The notes: generated from the sequence alone by a model not told the origin. Positions 23,499 through 32,023 are shown, counted from the first letter of the stretch. The stretch is DNA of 34,891 nucleotides from CAYQXJ01 sp964421565 (GCA_964421565.1 CAYQXJ010000022.1:1-34891); one strand, 5' to 3'. A program made the numbers and translations.

Positions 23499-24338
23499 TC
23501 AAGTATCCCAGTCGGGCTCGGTCCCGCTGATTCCGCCGAGCAGGCGGTCGCCACACTGAAGGGCGAAGATGCTCTCCATCTCGTCGGGCGAGAGCTCGAA
23601 ATCGAACACGTCGAAGTTCTGCGCGATGTGATCGGGCGAACCGGAACGCGGGATAGCGCCGACCGAGCCCTGCTGCAGGTGCCAGCGGATGGCGACCTGG
23701 GCGGGCGTCTTGCCGTGTGCCGCGGCGATCCCCCGAAGCACTGGATCGCCCATCACGCGGCCGCGGGCGATCGGGCAGTAGGCGATCAGCAACACGCCGT
23801 GCTCGCGGCAGACGGCGAGGACGGGCGCCTGCGACAGATAGGGGTGATACTCCACCTGGTTGCAGAAGATGGGCGCGGGGGAGACATCCACCGCCTCGTT
23901 CAGCCGGCGCACGTTGAAGTTGCTCACGCCGACATGGCGCGCCTGGCCCTCCTGGCGGAGCCCCGCCATGGCCTGTAGCGTCTCTGCCAGCGGCACACCG
24001 GTGCTGCTCGGCCAATGGATGAGGAACAGGTCCACGTAGTGCGTGGCGAGCCTCTGCAGGCTGCCCTCCAGAGCGCGGCGCACGCCCCCGGCGTCGAGGT
24101 AGTCGTGCCAGACCTTCGTGGTCAGGAAGACATCTTCACGCGCCAGCCCCGAGTCGGCGAGAGCCTGGCCGACGTCGCGCTCGTTGCCGTACATCTCCGC
24201 GCTGTCGAGGTGCCGGTAGCCGACCTGCAGGGCACACTGGATCGCCCTTCGGCCGTTCCCACCGCTGAGGCGCCAGGTGCCGAACCCCAGCGCCGGCATC
24301 TGCCCGCCGTTGCCCTCAAGGACGCGCGATTCAGCCAT
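23499..24338 (-). CDS. Aldo/keto reductase
   Basis: A 279-residue NADPH-linked carbonyl reductase of the AKR family. The catalytic tetrad is visible: Asp45 and Tyr50 (DSAEMYGNE), Lys75 (TTKVW) and His108 (LIHWP). Also seen: GFGTWRLSGG near the N terminus, GVSNFN, NQVEYHPYL and the nucleotide-binding IPRSGSPDHIAQN segment. Length matches single-domain AKR members. The start has GGAGGAG eight bases upstream. A clean promoter precedes it, and GH42 follows, so it may reduce a sugar or sugar-derived aldehyde. Exact substrate unknown. Confidence 0.95.
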   Translation of the reverse strand: MAESRVLEGNGGQMPALGFGTWRLSGGNGRRAIQCALQVGYRHLDSAEMYGNERDVGQALADSGLAREDVFLTTKVWHDYLDAGGVRRALEGSLQRLATHYVDLFLIHWPSSTGVPLAETLQAMAGLRQEGQARHVGVSNFNVRRLNEAVDVSPAPIFCNQVEYHPYLSQAPVLAVCREHGVLLIAYCPIARGRVMGDPVLRGIAAAHGKTPAQVAIRWHLQQGSVGAIPRSGSPDHIAQNFDVFDFELSPDEMESIFALQCGDRLLGGISGTEPDWDT

Positions 24339-24389
24339 GGGATGCGCTCCTCCCCCCCTCCTGCAAGCACAGGTGACTCCGCTCCGTCC

Positions 24390-24418
24390 ACAATAGGGGG
24401 GTGAGGATGGGCGGTCAA
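24390..24418 (-). promoter_or_regulatory. Sigma-70-type promoter for the AKR-GH42 genes
   Basis: Minus strand TTGACC (5 of 6), a 17-base spacer, TATTGT (4 of 6). It lies in the gap between the pseudokinase stop and the AKR start, with transcription beginning near 24383. Confidence 0.6.
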
Positions 24419-24461
24419 GCTCGCCTCGCTGGATTCAGGGGTTGCCGGGCGCGGAAGCAGA

Positions 24462-26252
24462 TCAGCTCAGGAGGGCGAGCATAAGGGCGAAGCAGGCGCC
24501 GAAGATCAGGGCAAAGATGCCGAGCACCAGAAGCAGGCGGAGCCTGGCGCGGCGTTCCTCCTCCAGCCGCTGTTGATGGAACTGGAGTTCCACCTCCGCC
24601 GGCACGGCAGTCTCCGGTGCGCCGTCGGCGTCGGGCGCCTTCAGCAGAACGGAGGCAATCTCGTCGACGTGCAGCACCAGCGTGCCGGCCGCGGCGGCGT
24701 CGGCTATCTCGCGCAGGCGTTGCCGTTGGTGGCCGGGGGCGAGCCAGCGCGCCGCCTCCAGCCACTGGTGCGCGGCAGTGTTGCGCTCGCCGTTCAGGTA
24801 GGCGCGGCGGGCCTCGCGTATGCAGGCCCGGAACGCCCTGCGCACTCGCCCCAGCTTGTAGGTGTTGGCCAGTCGTGCGACCTGGTCGTTATCGGGGTCG
24901 GTGCGCAGCAGCTTCTCCAGCAGTGGCCTCGCCGTGCGGTAGTCCCCGTCACGCAGGGCTTCCTGCAACCGCACGACGGTCTGCTCCAGGGTGGCCTCCT
25001 CGAAGCCCTCGGGCAGTTCGCCCTCCTCGATGCCGGCCTCCCCGTCCACTTCCGGCAGCTCCTCGCGGACCAGTCGCACCAGCTCGCTGTCCGACCAGGC
25101 ATCATCCATGTCTTCCAACACTTCCTGGGTCGCCTCCATCAGCGTATCGGCATCATCACTCGCGCCACGCTCCGCCTGTTCCTTTGCTTGTGCGTCGCGC
25201 AGCTCTATCTCGTCGAGCAGCTTCTCGATCCCGGGCAGCCCGTGGGGCAGGGATTCGATGACGTCGAGGGCCTCCGCAAGCTGGTTCTCGTCGACCAACC
25301 GCCGCGCCTGATCCAGTGCCGCCTGCAGGTCTTCGTCCTCCACCACCACATCGCCTGCGCCGGTGGGTGAGGTCGAGGGGGCGGCTGAATCCGACTCGTC
25401 CGAGTCGGCCTCGGTTCCGGGCGCGGGCGCTTTTACCCCGCCGAGTGCAGCACAGACCGCATCATAGAGCTCCGCCCCGCTGGCGAAGCGATTGCCGGGA
25501 TTGCGCTCCAGGCAGCGTTCTGCGACGGGCCTCAGCTCGTCCGGCCAGTCGGCGCGCACCTCCGCGGGTTGGGAGCGCAGGAAGGGCACCGCACCGGTAA
25601 GGCACTGCAGCAGCACCAGGCCGGAGGAGAACACGTCGGAGCGCGTGGTGCCTCGCCGCTGCTTGCCCCGCTGCTCCGGAGCCAGGTACGGATGCACCAG
25701 GTGGGAGCGGAGCGTGCCGAGCCCGGCTTCCATCTGCTCACACCACAGCGGCAGCATCGGATCGCTCAACAACACTTTGCCGCCCGTCGTGGGGAATACG
25801 TTCGTCGGCTTCAGGTTACCGTGCGGGCCGATGGTCTCATGGAAGCGCCGGAGGGAGTCCGCCAGGCGCAGCGCAAAGGGTGGCAGGTCGATCGGTTCCT
25901 TGCCCTGCAGCCTTGCCCCCAGCGAACCGTCGGGCATGTAGCGCATCAGGGCGTAGAAGTAACCTGCATCCCATCCGCAGTCGAACAGTTCGACCATCGG
26001 GGCGCCCCTCTGTTCGCGCCAGGGCGCCAGTTCGCTGCGGAAGCGCTCCACGTGCTTCTTCGAGAGTGTGCTGCCGGCAGGTATGGCACGGATGCAGCAC
26101 TGTGCCTGAACGTGCTCCAGCGGGCCGGTCAGCCAGATGCAGCAGAAGTCGTCGGCCGCGACAAGCTGTTGCAGTTCGACGCCTGCCAGTTCGCTGCCGC
26201 TCGCCAGGCCGTGCACGGCGCGCGCCGAACTCCGTCCGCTCTCGCTGCTCAC
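24462..26252 (-). CDS. Tail-anchored protein with a predicted pseudokinase domain
   Basis: A 596-residue protein. Residues about 25-270 resemble a eukaryote-like Ser/Thr kinase fold: strand-3 CCIRAI has Arg55 where the ATP-binding Lys belongs; the catalytic loop reads HGNLKPTN (144-151) with Asn146 in place of the catalytic Asp; the DFG region reads SDP (163-165) keeping the Asp; PYLAPEQ and RSDVFSSGLVLLQCLTG (204-220) are intact; no Gly-rich loop is evident. Phosphotransfer is therefore unlikely. Then come an acidic region, helical repeats resembling TPRs (about 285-500) and one membrane helix at the C terminus (about 571-594), leaving the bulk in the cytoplasm. The GTG start has GAGGAGG upstream. 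It faces the ABC exporter gene across 201 bases. A scaffold or ligand-binding role is likely. Confidence 0.85.
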   Translation of the reverse strand: MSSESGRSSARAVHGLASGSELAGVELQQLVAADDFCCIWLTGPLEHVQAQCCIRAIPAGSTLSKKHVERFRSELAPWREQRGAPMVELFDCGWDAGYFYALMRYMPDGSLGARLQGKEPIDLPPFALRLADSLRRFHETIGPHGNLKPTNVFPTTGGKVLLSDPMLPLWCEQMEAGLGTLRSHLVHPYLAPEQRGKQRRGTTRSDVFSSGLVLLQCLTGAVPFLRSQPAEVRADWPDELRPVAERCLERNPGNRFASGAELYDAVCAALGGVKAPAPGTEADSDESDSAAPSTSPTGAGDVVVEDEDLQAALDQARRLVDENQLAEALDVIESLPHGLPGIEKLLDEIELRDAQAKEQAERGASDDADTLMEATQEVLEDMDDAWSDSELVRLVREELPEVDGEAGIEEGELPEGFEEATLEQTVVRLQEALRDGDYRTARPLLEKLLRTDPDNDQVARLANTYKLGRVRRAFRACIREARRAYLNGERNTAAHQWLEAARWLAPGHQRQRLREIADAAAAGTLVLHVDEIASVLLKAPDADGAPETAVPAEVELQFHQQRLEEERRARLRLLLVLGIFALIFGACFALMLALLS

Positions 26253-26306
26253 CGCTGCACCCTCCTCGTGCGCCTCATGCTGCTATCCCAGAAATCGAGC
26301 ACGCTC

Positions 26307-26336
26307 ATTGTAGGAAGGGGCGGGCGCCATTGTCAA
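26307..26336 (-). promoter_or_regulatory. Strong sigma-70-type promoter for the pseudokinase gene
   Basis: Minus strand TTGACA (6 of 6), an 18-base spacer, TACAAT (5 of 6), beginning transcription near 26300, about 48 bases before the GTG. Confidence 0.8.
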
Positions 26337-26358
26337 CGCGGTCGTTTTCGTGGGCGGC

Positions 26359-26388
26359 TTGACGCTAAGTCAGCCCCTGGGTTATGAT
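26359..26388 (+). promoter_or_regulatory. Strong sigma-70-type promoter for the ABC exporter gene
   Basis: TTGACG (5 of 6), an 18-base spacer, TATGAT (5 of 6). The -10 overlaps the in-frame TTG at 26388, which excludes that codon as the translation start. Confidence 0.8.
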
Positions 26389-26453
26389 TGGCACACTGCG
26401 CGGCGGCGCGGGCGCGCTGCGGCGGCCGCCTTCCCGAGAACCTGTCAACATCT

Positions 26454-28496
26454 ATGCCCCGACCATCTCCGGTCAGTCACTTCAGGACGCTGCTGCGCTT
26501 TTACCGCTTCGCATGGCCGTATTGGAAGGTGATGCTCGTCACCTTCGTGGCCACGCTGGTGTACTCCGCCATGAGTTTCAACATGGTGTACCTGCTGAAG
26601 CCAGCGCTGGAGGCCGCCGTTCAGCAGGACCAACAGGCCGCCCCGGCTGCCCAGCCAGAGCAGGCGGCGAACGCCGAAGGCGGCCACAGAACTCCGGAAG
26701 AGCCCCAGCGGCACCATGCCCCCGAGCCGACAGCAGCAGGGCCAGGCACTGCAGCGGTCAGGCAACAGGGGGCAACTCTGGAACAGCCGGGACGCGAAGC
26801 GGCGCCGCGGGTTAGCACGCCTCTCGACCGGCTGGAACAAGAGGTGAAGGTCTGGCTGAGGAACTTGCCGTTCGTCAGGGGGCTGAAGGAGTGGTTCTTC
26901 CCCGAGGCGAACCTGCTGCGCATTGCGCTGGCGCTGCTGTTGGTCGTGGGGCCCCTGCTGCTGATCAGCGGCTTCGTGCGGATGTATGCCGAGGGCGTCG
27001 TGGTCTGGTCGGCGCTGACGTCCGTAAGGTTTGCCCTCTTCCAGAAACTCAGCAGCATGTCCCTCACCTACTACTCCGGCATCCGCACGGGCGAGTTGAT
27101 CAGCCGCCTGACCAATGACCTGCAGGCGACGCTCAATGCGCTGAAGATCATGTTCGGCAAGCTCATCACCCAGCCGATCATGTTCGTGATCTTCTTCGCC
27201 ATGGCGCTGGGGGCCAGTTGGCAGCTCACGTTGATCGCCCTGGTTTGCTTCCCGGCGATGGTCTTCACCTTCGGGCGCTATGGCCAACGCATCCGCCGGC
27301 ACGGGCGCAAAGCGCTCGAGCGGCTCGCCGACGTCACCGACTCCATAACCCAGTTGCTCAACGGCATCCGGGTGGTCAAGTCGTTCAACATGGAGGAGGC
27401 GGAGAACGAGGAGTTTCGCCGCCGCAACGAGGCCCAGCTCTCGCGTTCGCTGCGGCTTGTGCGCAGCCGGGCGCTGGCGGACGTGCTGCCGGACTTCTTC
27501 ATGCTCATACCGCTGGCCATCGTCTGCCTGGTGGCGCATTACCTGTTGCCGACGGGCAAGCTGAAGTTCTCCGACCTGATGCTGTGTATTGCCGGCCTCG
27601 GTTTCATGGCCGCGCCGGTGCGCAGGCTGGTGAAGGCATACAACGACCTGCAGCAGAGCCTGCCCGGGGTGCTGCGCACCTTCGAGTTGCTGGACATGGA
27701 GCCCTACGTCCAGGATGCGCCGGACGCATATGACCTGCCGGGCGTGCACCAGGGCGTCGAGTTCCGTGACGTGTGGTTCGCCTATGACCAGGCCCCCGTG
27801 CTGAAGGGCATCAGCCTGCAGGTGCCGTGCGGTAAGCTGTACGCGATCGTGGGGGAGACCGGCGCCGGCAAGAGCACCATGCTCGACCTGATACCGCGCT
27901 TCTACGACCCGACCGAGGGCGCCGTGCTCATCGACGGGCACGACGTGCGCAGGCTGACCCGCAAGAGCCTGATGCAGCAGATCGCCATCGTGGGGCAGCA
28001 TCCCTTCCTGTTCAACCGATCGCTGGCGCAGAATATCTGCTACGGCAAGCCCGGCGCCAGCTTCGAGGAGGTGGTCGCTGCGGCCAGGGCGGCAAACATC
28101 CACGAGTTCATTGAGAGCCTTCCCCATGGCTACGACACGCTGGCGGGGGAGGCCGGGGGGCGGCTCTCCGGCGGCCAGCGACAGTGCATCACCATCGCGC
28201 GGGCGATACTTAAGAACGCGCCGATCCTCATCCTGGACGAGGCCACCAGCAGCCTCGACGCGGAGTCAGAGATGCTGGTGCAGCAGGGCCTGAACAACCT
28301 GATGGAAGGGCGCACCACGTTTGTGATCGCGCATCGGCTCTCCACCGTCCGCCACGCCGACAGGATCGTAGTGCTGCGGGATGGCCGCATCGTGGAGGAG
28401 GGCACCCACGAAGATCTGCTCTCGCTGGACGGTGAATACGGCCGGCTCTACCAGCTCCAGTTCATCCAGTCCGATCAGCCGGGGGGCGCATCATGA
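26454..28496 (+). CDS. MsbA-like ABC exporter (fused membrane and ATPase domains)
   Basis: A 680-residue half-transporter that would act as a dimer in the inner membrane, exporting lipid or another hydrophobic substrate. Six membrane segments precede an ATPase domain: Walker A GETGAGKS (about 467-474), Q-loop GQHPFL, signature LSGGQRQ, Walker B ILILDEATSS and AHRLST. Between the first and second membrane helices is an unusual extracytoplasmic insertion of about 70-80 residues, rich in Gln, Ala, Pro, Glu and His and absent from ordinary MsbA, which makes it longer than the usual ~580. I choose ATG 26454 since the longer frame begins in the promoter. The ribosome site is weak. The next gene overlaps by four bases. 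Confidence 0.92.
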   Translation: MPRPSPVSHFRTLLRFYRFAWPYWKVMLVTFVATLVYSAMSFNMVYLLKPALEAAVQQDQQAAPAAQPEQAANAEGGHRTPEEPQRHHAPEPTAAGPGTAAVRQQGATLEQPGREAAPRVSTPLDRLEQEVKVWLRNLPFVRGLKEWFFPEANLLRIALALLLVVGPLLLISGFVRMYAEGVVVWSALTSVRFALFQKLSSMSLTYYSGIRTGELISRLTNDLQATLNALKIMFGKLITQPIMFVIFFAMALGASWQLTLIALVCFPAMVFTFGRYGQRIRRHGRKALERLADVTDSITQLLNGIRVVKSFNMEEAENEEFRRRNEAQLSRSLRLVRSRALADVLPDFFMLIPLAIVCLVAHYLLPTGKLKFSDLMLCIAGLGFMAAPVRRLVKAYNDLQQSLPGVLRTFELLDMEPYVQDAPDAYDLPGVHQGVEFRDVWFAYDQAPVLKGISLQVPCGKLYAIVGETGAGKSTMLDLIPRFYDPTEGAVLIDGHDVRRLTRKSLMQQIAIVGQHPFLFNRSLAQNICYGKPGASFEEVVAAARAANIHEFIESLPHGYDTLAGEAGGRLSGGQRQCITIARAILKNAPILILDEATSSLDAESEMLVQQGLNNLMEGRTTFVIAHRLSTVRHADRIVVLRDGRIVEEGTHEDLLSLDGEYGRLYQLQFIQSDQPGGAS

Positions 28497-28789
28497 AGGC
28501 TGCACAGGTTGGCGCGTGGCTCATCTGCCTGGTGGTGGCATTCCTGGCCTTCCTGCTCGCCGTGCGCAACGGCGTGAAGGGGGTCGTCCTCGAACGTAGG
28601 CTCGCTCACCTGCAGGAGCAAATGGTCCAGCAGGAGAGCCGGATTGAGGACCTCTCCCGAAGCGTTGGGGATCTCGCTGTCAGCGTGGGCCAGCCCCCGC
28701 AGCCCGCTGTCGGGGCCCTCTGGCAGCAGGTCCAGGCACTGCGGGGCGACCTGAGGGAGCTAAAGCAGCCGCATCCGGCCCACGAGTGA
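28493..28789 (+). CDS. Small membrane protein with coiled coil
   Basis: A 98-residue protein with one N-terminal membrane helix (about 7-24) and a periplasmic or cytoplasmic coiled coil (about 33-65, LAHLQEQMVQQESRIEDL) followed by a Pro/Gln-rich linker and a short helix. No family is recognised. Its ATG overlaps the ABC exporter stop (ATGA), so it is coupled to it and may be an accessory subunit or stabiliser. Orientation is uncertain; positive residues just after the helix favour a cytoplasmic tail. Confidence 0.7.
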   Translation: MKAAQVGAWLICLVVAFLAFLLAVRNGVKGVVLERRLAHLQEQMVQQESRIEDLSRSVGDLAVSVGQPPQPAVGALWQQVQALRGDLRELKQPHPAHE

Positions 28790-28871
28790 AGCCATCGCCG
28801 GCGACCGGCCGCCCGAGCCGCCACTCACCACCCCCCTGCCACTGACGGGCAGAGCGCCGATGGGGCGTGCC

Positions 28872-29351
28872 TCAGAAGTGCTCGCGCCGGAACCTCGCGA
28901 AGTCGGTCACGTGCTGGCGCTCTTCGGCGATGATCGTATCCAGCAGGTGGCGATCGGCCTCTGCGACGAAGGGCAGCAACTCGTGGTAGAATAGCAGCGT
29001 GTTGCGTTCCATCTCCATCGCCGTCTCACAGGCCTGCTTTTCGTCGGCCTGCTGTTCGGCGAGTTGCGCGGCATCCTGCCCCACGGGGAAGATGCGCCCC
29101 GCGCACATGTACTGCATGTAGTCGGAGTATTCGTCCTGGTAATCGCCCACCGGTTCATAGCCTCCGACCTTCTCCAGCAGCTCCTTGAACTTCTGCTCGT
29201 GCTCGTCCTCCATCTCCGCCGTGTCGAGCAGGAAGCTCTCAAACTCGTCGTCATCAGTGCGTTCGGCCATGGCGCGGTAGAATGTCGCGCCCGTCTGTTC
29301 CTCCTGGATGGCCACGTTGATCAGTTCGCTCACGGAGAAGAGTTCGGGCAT
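28872..29351 (-). CDS. Ferritin-like (rubrerythrin-type) di-iron protein
   Basis: A 159-residue four-helix protein. The di-iron pattern is visible: IQEEQTGATFY (Glu17/18), AEMEDEHEQKF (E-x-x-H), AMEMERNTLLFY, and IIAEERQHV (E-x-x-H). The rubredoxin domain of rubrerythrin is absent, so it belongs to the short ferritin-like group (rubrerythrin-like domain). These proteins handle peroxide or iron in anaerobes and facultative species. The start has AAGGAG seven bases upstream, and a candidate promoter (TTGCAC, 17, TAGTAT at 29428-29456, minus strand) precedes it. Convergent with the small coiled-coil gene; lies just downstream of the oxidoreductase operon, whose oxygen-sensitive enzymes it could protect. 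Confidence 0.9.
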   Translation of the reverse strand: MPELFSVSELINVAIQEEQTGATFYRAMAERTDDDEFESFLLDTAEMEDEHEQKFKELLEKVGGYEPVGDYQDEYSDYMQYMCAGRIFPVGQDAAQLAEQQADEKQACETAMEMERNTLLFYHELLPFVAEADRHLLDTIIAEERQHVTDFARFRREHF

Positions 29352-29427
29352 CGTCTGCTCCTTCTGTGATGTTAGGCCAAGTCACAACGGTGCACCCGCC
29401 GACCGGCGCGGCGGCTCTGAAGCGGCC

Positions 29428-29456
29428 ATACTACCCCAACGGCCCGGCTGGTGCAA
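29428..29456 (-). promoter_or_regulatory. Candidate promoter of the ferritin-like gene
   Basis: Minus strand TTGCAC (3 of 6), a 17-base spacer, TAGTAT (4 of 6), in the 121-base gap after the gamma-subunit gene. Weak; read-through from the upstream operon is the alternative. Confidence 0.35.
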
Positions 29457-29472
29457 AGTAACGCCCCCGCGC

Positions 29473-30054
29473 TCATGCCCGGCGCGCATGCTCGGCGCCG
29501 GCGCGGAACGCCTGTTCGTTCAGCCCCATCAAGTCGGCCTTGCGCTCGCCGAGCAGCCGCCGCAGGGCCTGCAGGCAAGTTCCCGGCTCCACCAGCGGTA
29601 ATGCCTCCAGGAACGCCCCCAGCATGATCACGTTGGTCACCTGCACGTTGCCTATCTCGGCGGCCATCTGGCCTGCGGGCACCGCCAGCACGCGTTCGTC
29701 CCCCCCGGGGCGCGCGTGCGGGTCGAAGCCCGAAGTGTTCAGCACCATCAGGCCGGACGGCTTGAGCCGCGGGGCGAACTTCTCGTACGACAACTCGTTC
29801 AGGATCAGCAGCGAGTCCGCTTCCTCCACCAACGGGCTGTAGATTGTGCGGGGGCTGAAGACCACCTGGCAGCGGCAGGTGCCCCCGCGCACCTCGGTGC
29901 CGTAGGACGGAAGGTAGGTGACGTTGCGGCCTTCGGCAAGCCCCGCCATACAGAGCAGCTTGCCCAGGGTGAGGATGCCCTGGCCTCCGAATCCAGCGGC
30001 GATCAGTCGGTGTTCGCCGTCGCTGGCGCAGCAGCCGGTTCGGGGTTGATTCAT
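29473..30054 (-). CDS. 2-oxoacid:ferredoxin oxidoreductase, gamma subunit
   Basis: A 193-residue gamma subunit. Seen: AAGFGGQGILTLGKLL near the N terminus, the SYGTEVRGGTCRCQVVFS segment (family hallmark YGPEMRGG-like), the DSLLILNELSYEKF block, and the NVIMLGAFLEALPL block. It completes the alpha-beta-gamma-delta enzyme encoded by the four genes 29473-32266. The gene has GAGGAAGAGG before its start and follows the beta subunit by 12 bases. The four-gene order (ferredoxin, alpha, beta, gamma) is that of the Vor/Kor type. It is KorC-like; substrate selectivity depends on the other subunits. Confidence 0.92.
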   Translation of the reverse strand: MNQPRTGCCASDGEHRLIAAGFGGQGILTLGKLLCMAGLAEGRNVTYLPSYGTEVRGGTCRCQVVFSPRTIYSPLVEEADSLLILNELSYEKFAPRLKPSGLMVLNTSGFDPHARPGGDERVLAVPAGQMAAEIGNVQVTNVIMLGAFLEALPLVEPGTCLQALRRLLGERKADLMGLNEQAFRAGAEHARRA

Positions 30055-30066
30055 GCCGCCTCTTCC

Positions 30067-30852
30067 TCAGCCCTCGGCTCGGGCGTCGCGTATGGTCCCC
30101 AGGGGGAAGACCTTGCTCATCGTCTCCTCGATGTGACGGTAACTCTCCGCCGGGCTCATTCGCCAATAGGTGGGGCAGGGGGAGAGCACCTCCAGCAGGC
30201 CGAAGCCGACACCGTCCAACTGGTATTGAAACGCCTTCTTGAGCAGCCGCTTCGTCTGGCGCACCCACTTGGGCGAGATAACCGTCGTGCGCGCAAGCAG
30301 GGCAGGCGCCTCCAGCGTGTCCAGCATCTCACAGATGCGGATAGGATAGCCGGTCTCGCGCGGGTCACGGCCGTGGGGGCTGGTCGTCGTCCTTTGACCG
30401 ATCAGGGTGGTGGGCGCCATCTGCCCCTGCGTCATTCCGTAGACGGCGTTGTTGATGAAGATGACCGTGACGTTCTCGCCGCGGTTGGCGCAGTGGATTG
30501 TCTCCGCCATCCCGATGCTGGCCAGGTCGCCGTCGCCCTGGTAGGTGAAGACAACCTTGTCCGGATGCGTGCGTTTCAGCCCCGTGGCAACGGCGGGGGG
30601 CCGCCCGTGCGCTGCCTCGCTCCAGTCGATGTCGATGTAGTTGTAGGCCACCACGGCGCAGCCGACGGGCGCGATGCCGATGGTGCGCTCGCGGATGCCG
30701 AGCTCCTCCAGCACTTCGGCCAGCAGCCGGTGCATGGTGGCGTGGCCGCAGCCGGGGCAGTAGTGGGTGGGCACATCCAGCATCGTGCCCGGCCGTTCGT
30801 ACAGGGTCTGGCGGCCTATCGGTAGGGCCGACACGTCCTGTTTAGTCGTCAT
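30067..30852 (-). CDS. 2-oxoacid:ferredoxin oxidoreductase, beta subunit (ThDP-binding)
   Basis: A 261-residue subunit that binds thiamine diphosphate and an iron-sulfur cluster. Seen: HYCPGCGHA (Cys ligands), PVGCAVVAYNY, the ThDP motif GDGDLASIGMAETIH through VIFINNAVYGMTQGQ (GDG...NN), and SPCPTYW near the C terminus. It catalyses decarboxylation of the oxoacid with transfer to CoA and ferredoxin. It is KorB/VorA-like. Alpha precedes by 52 bases, gamma follows by 12, all in one direction. Confidence 0.93.
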   Translation of the reverse strand: MTTKQDVSALPIGRQTLYERPGTMLDVPTHYCPGCGHATMHRLLAEVLEELGIRERTIGIAPVGCAVVAYNYIDIDWSEAAHGRPPAVATGLKRTHPDKVVFTYQGDGDLASIGMAETIHCANRGENVTVIFINNAVYGMTQGQMAPTTLIGQRTTTSPHGRDPRETGYPIRICEMLDTLEAPALLARTTVISPKWVRQTKRLLKKAFQYQLDGVGFGLLEVLSPCPTYWRMSPAESYRHIEETMSKVFPLGTIRDARAEG

Positions 30853-30904
30853 CTTGTGGACTCCTCCCCGCCCGAAGGCGGTTCAGCGGACCCGGGATGT
30901 TCAA

Positions 30905-32002
30905 TCAGCCTTCCAGGGCATCGGTGAGCCGGTCTCTGATCTCCGCCGCCGAGGGCACTATCCCACCCGTGCGGCCCAGAAGCTCGACGCGACAGGCGCC
31001 GGCCACCGCCAGTCGCACGTCGTCCACCATCTGGCCGGCGCTCATCTCCACGGTAAGTGCGCAATCCACGGTTCCGGCCAGTTCGTGCAACGGCTCCTGC
31101 GGAAAGGGCCAGAGCGTGATGGGTCGGAACAGCGCCACCGGTGCCGGCAGCTTGCCCTGCTCGGTCTCCACGATCTGGCGGCATATGCGCGCGCAGGTGC
31201 CATAGGCGGCCAGTAGCAGGCGGGCGTCCTTCGGACCGATGAGCTGCCAGCGGGCCTCCTGCCGGCGTATTGCCTCGTAGCGGGCGAGCAGCCGTTCATT
31301 AACGGCTTCGAGCCCGACATCGGTGGCGGAGAAGGAGGCAACGGTGTTGCGTGCCCGGCCCGGTTCCCCCGTCAGCGCCCAGGGCTTGGGCGGGGGCTCG
31401 GGCTGCGGCAAGTGGCCGAAGCGACAGCCCTCCATCATCTGCCCGATCATGCCGTCGCCGAGGACCATGACGGGCGTGCGGTAGGTGTCAGCCAGGTCGA
31501 ACGCCAGGTAAGTCAGGTCGGCGACTTCCTGCACGCTGGAGGGCGCGAGCGCGATATGGCGATAGTCGCCGTGCCCTCCCCCCCGCGTGGCCTGGTAGTA
31601 GTCGGCCTGGGAGGGGCTGATGTTGCCGAGGCCGGGGCCGCCGCGCATCATGTTGACGATGACGGCGGGCAATTCGCTGCCGGCCATGTAGCTTATGCCC
31701 TCCTGCTTCAGGCTGATGCCGGGGCTGGAGCTGGACGTCATCGCTCGGGCGCCGCCCGCGCTGGCGCCATAGACCATGTTGATGGCGGCCAGCTCGCTCT
31801 CCGCCTGCACGAACGTGCGCCCGTGCGCGGGCATATGTTCGGCCATGTAGGCGGTCAGCTCGTTCTGCGGGGTGATGGGATAGCCGGCGTAGAAGCTGCA
31901 GCCGGCCCGGATGGCGGCCTCTCCGGCGGCTTCGTTGCCGGAGATGAGCACCGCTCCGTTATCAGCATTCTCGGCAGCCATCTGCACGTCCGCTGAAGTC
32001 AT
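30905..32002 (-). CDS. vorB: 2-oxoacid:ferredoxin oxidoreductase alpha subunit, VorB type
   Basis: A 365-residue alpha subunit. GNEAAGEAAIRAGCSFYAGY (start), PITPQNELTAYMAE, SSSPGISLKQEGISYMAG, MRGGPGLGNISPSQADY, and GHGDYRHIALAPSSVQE are seen; this wording is typical of proteins named 3-methyl-2-oxobutanoate dehydrogenase VorB. The enzyme would oxidise a branched-chain oxoacid (or 2-oxoglutarate, since KorA is close) to acyl-CoA while reducing ferredoxin. Sequence alone cannot decide the substrate. Start has GGGGAGCC just upstream. It follows the ferredoxin gene by 21 bases. Confidence 0.92.
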   Translation of the reverse strand: MTSADVQMAAENADNGAVLISGNEAAGEAAIRAGCSFYAGYPITPQNELTAYMAEHMPAHGRTFVQAESELAAINMVYGASAGGARAMTSSSSPGISLKQEGISYMAGSELPAVIVNMMRGGPGLGNISPSQADYYQATRGGGHGDYRHIALAPSSVQEVADLTYLAFDLADTYRTPVMVLGDGMIGQMMEGCRFGHLPQPEPPPKPWALTGEPGRARNTVASFSATDVGLEAVNERLLARYEAIRRQEARWQLIGPKDARLLLAAYGTCARICRQIVETEQGKLPAPVALFRPITLWPFPQEPLHELAGTVDCALTVEMSAGQMVDDVRLAVAGACRVELLGRTGGIVPSAAEIRDRLTDALEG

Positions 32003-32023
32003 GGCTCCCCGCCCGGGCAGGGT

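Noticed and set aside
26388..26453. Upstream TTG start for the ABC exporter
   Set aside because: The TTG overlaps the -10 of a near-consensus promoter, and no ribosome site precedes it.
26445..28127. 560-codon minus-strand frame over the ABC exporter
   Set aside because: The plus frame has Walker A, signature and Walker B; the antisense frame has no motif.
28790..28871. Possible terminator between the small coiled-coil gene and the ferritin-like gene
   Set aside because: Only 5-base stems (GCCGG/CCGGC and CTGCC/GGCAG) without T-run; too weak to call.
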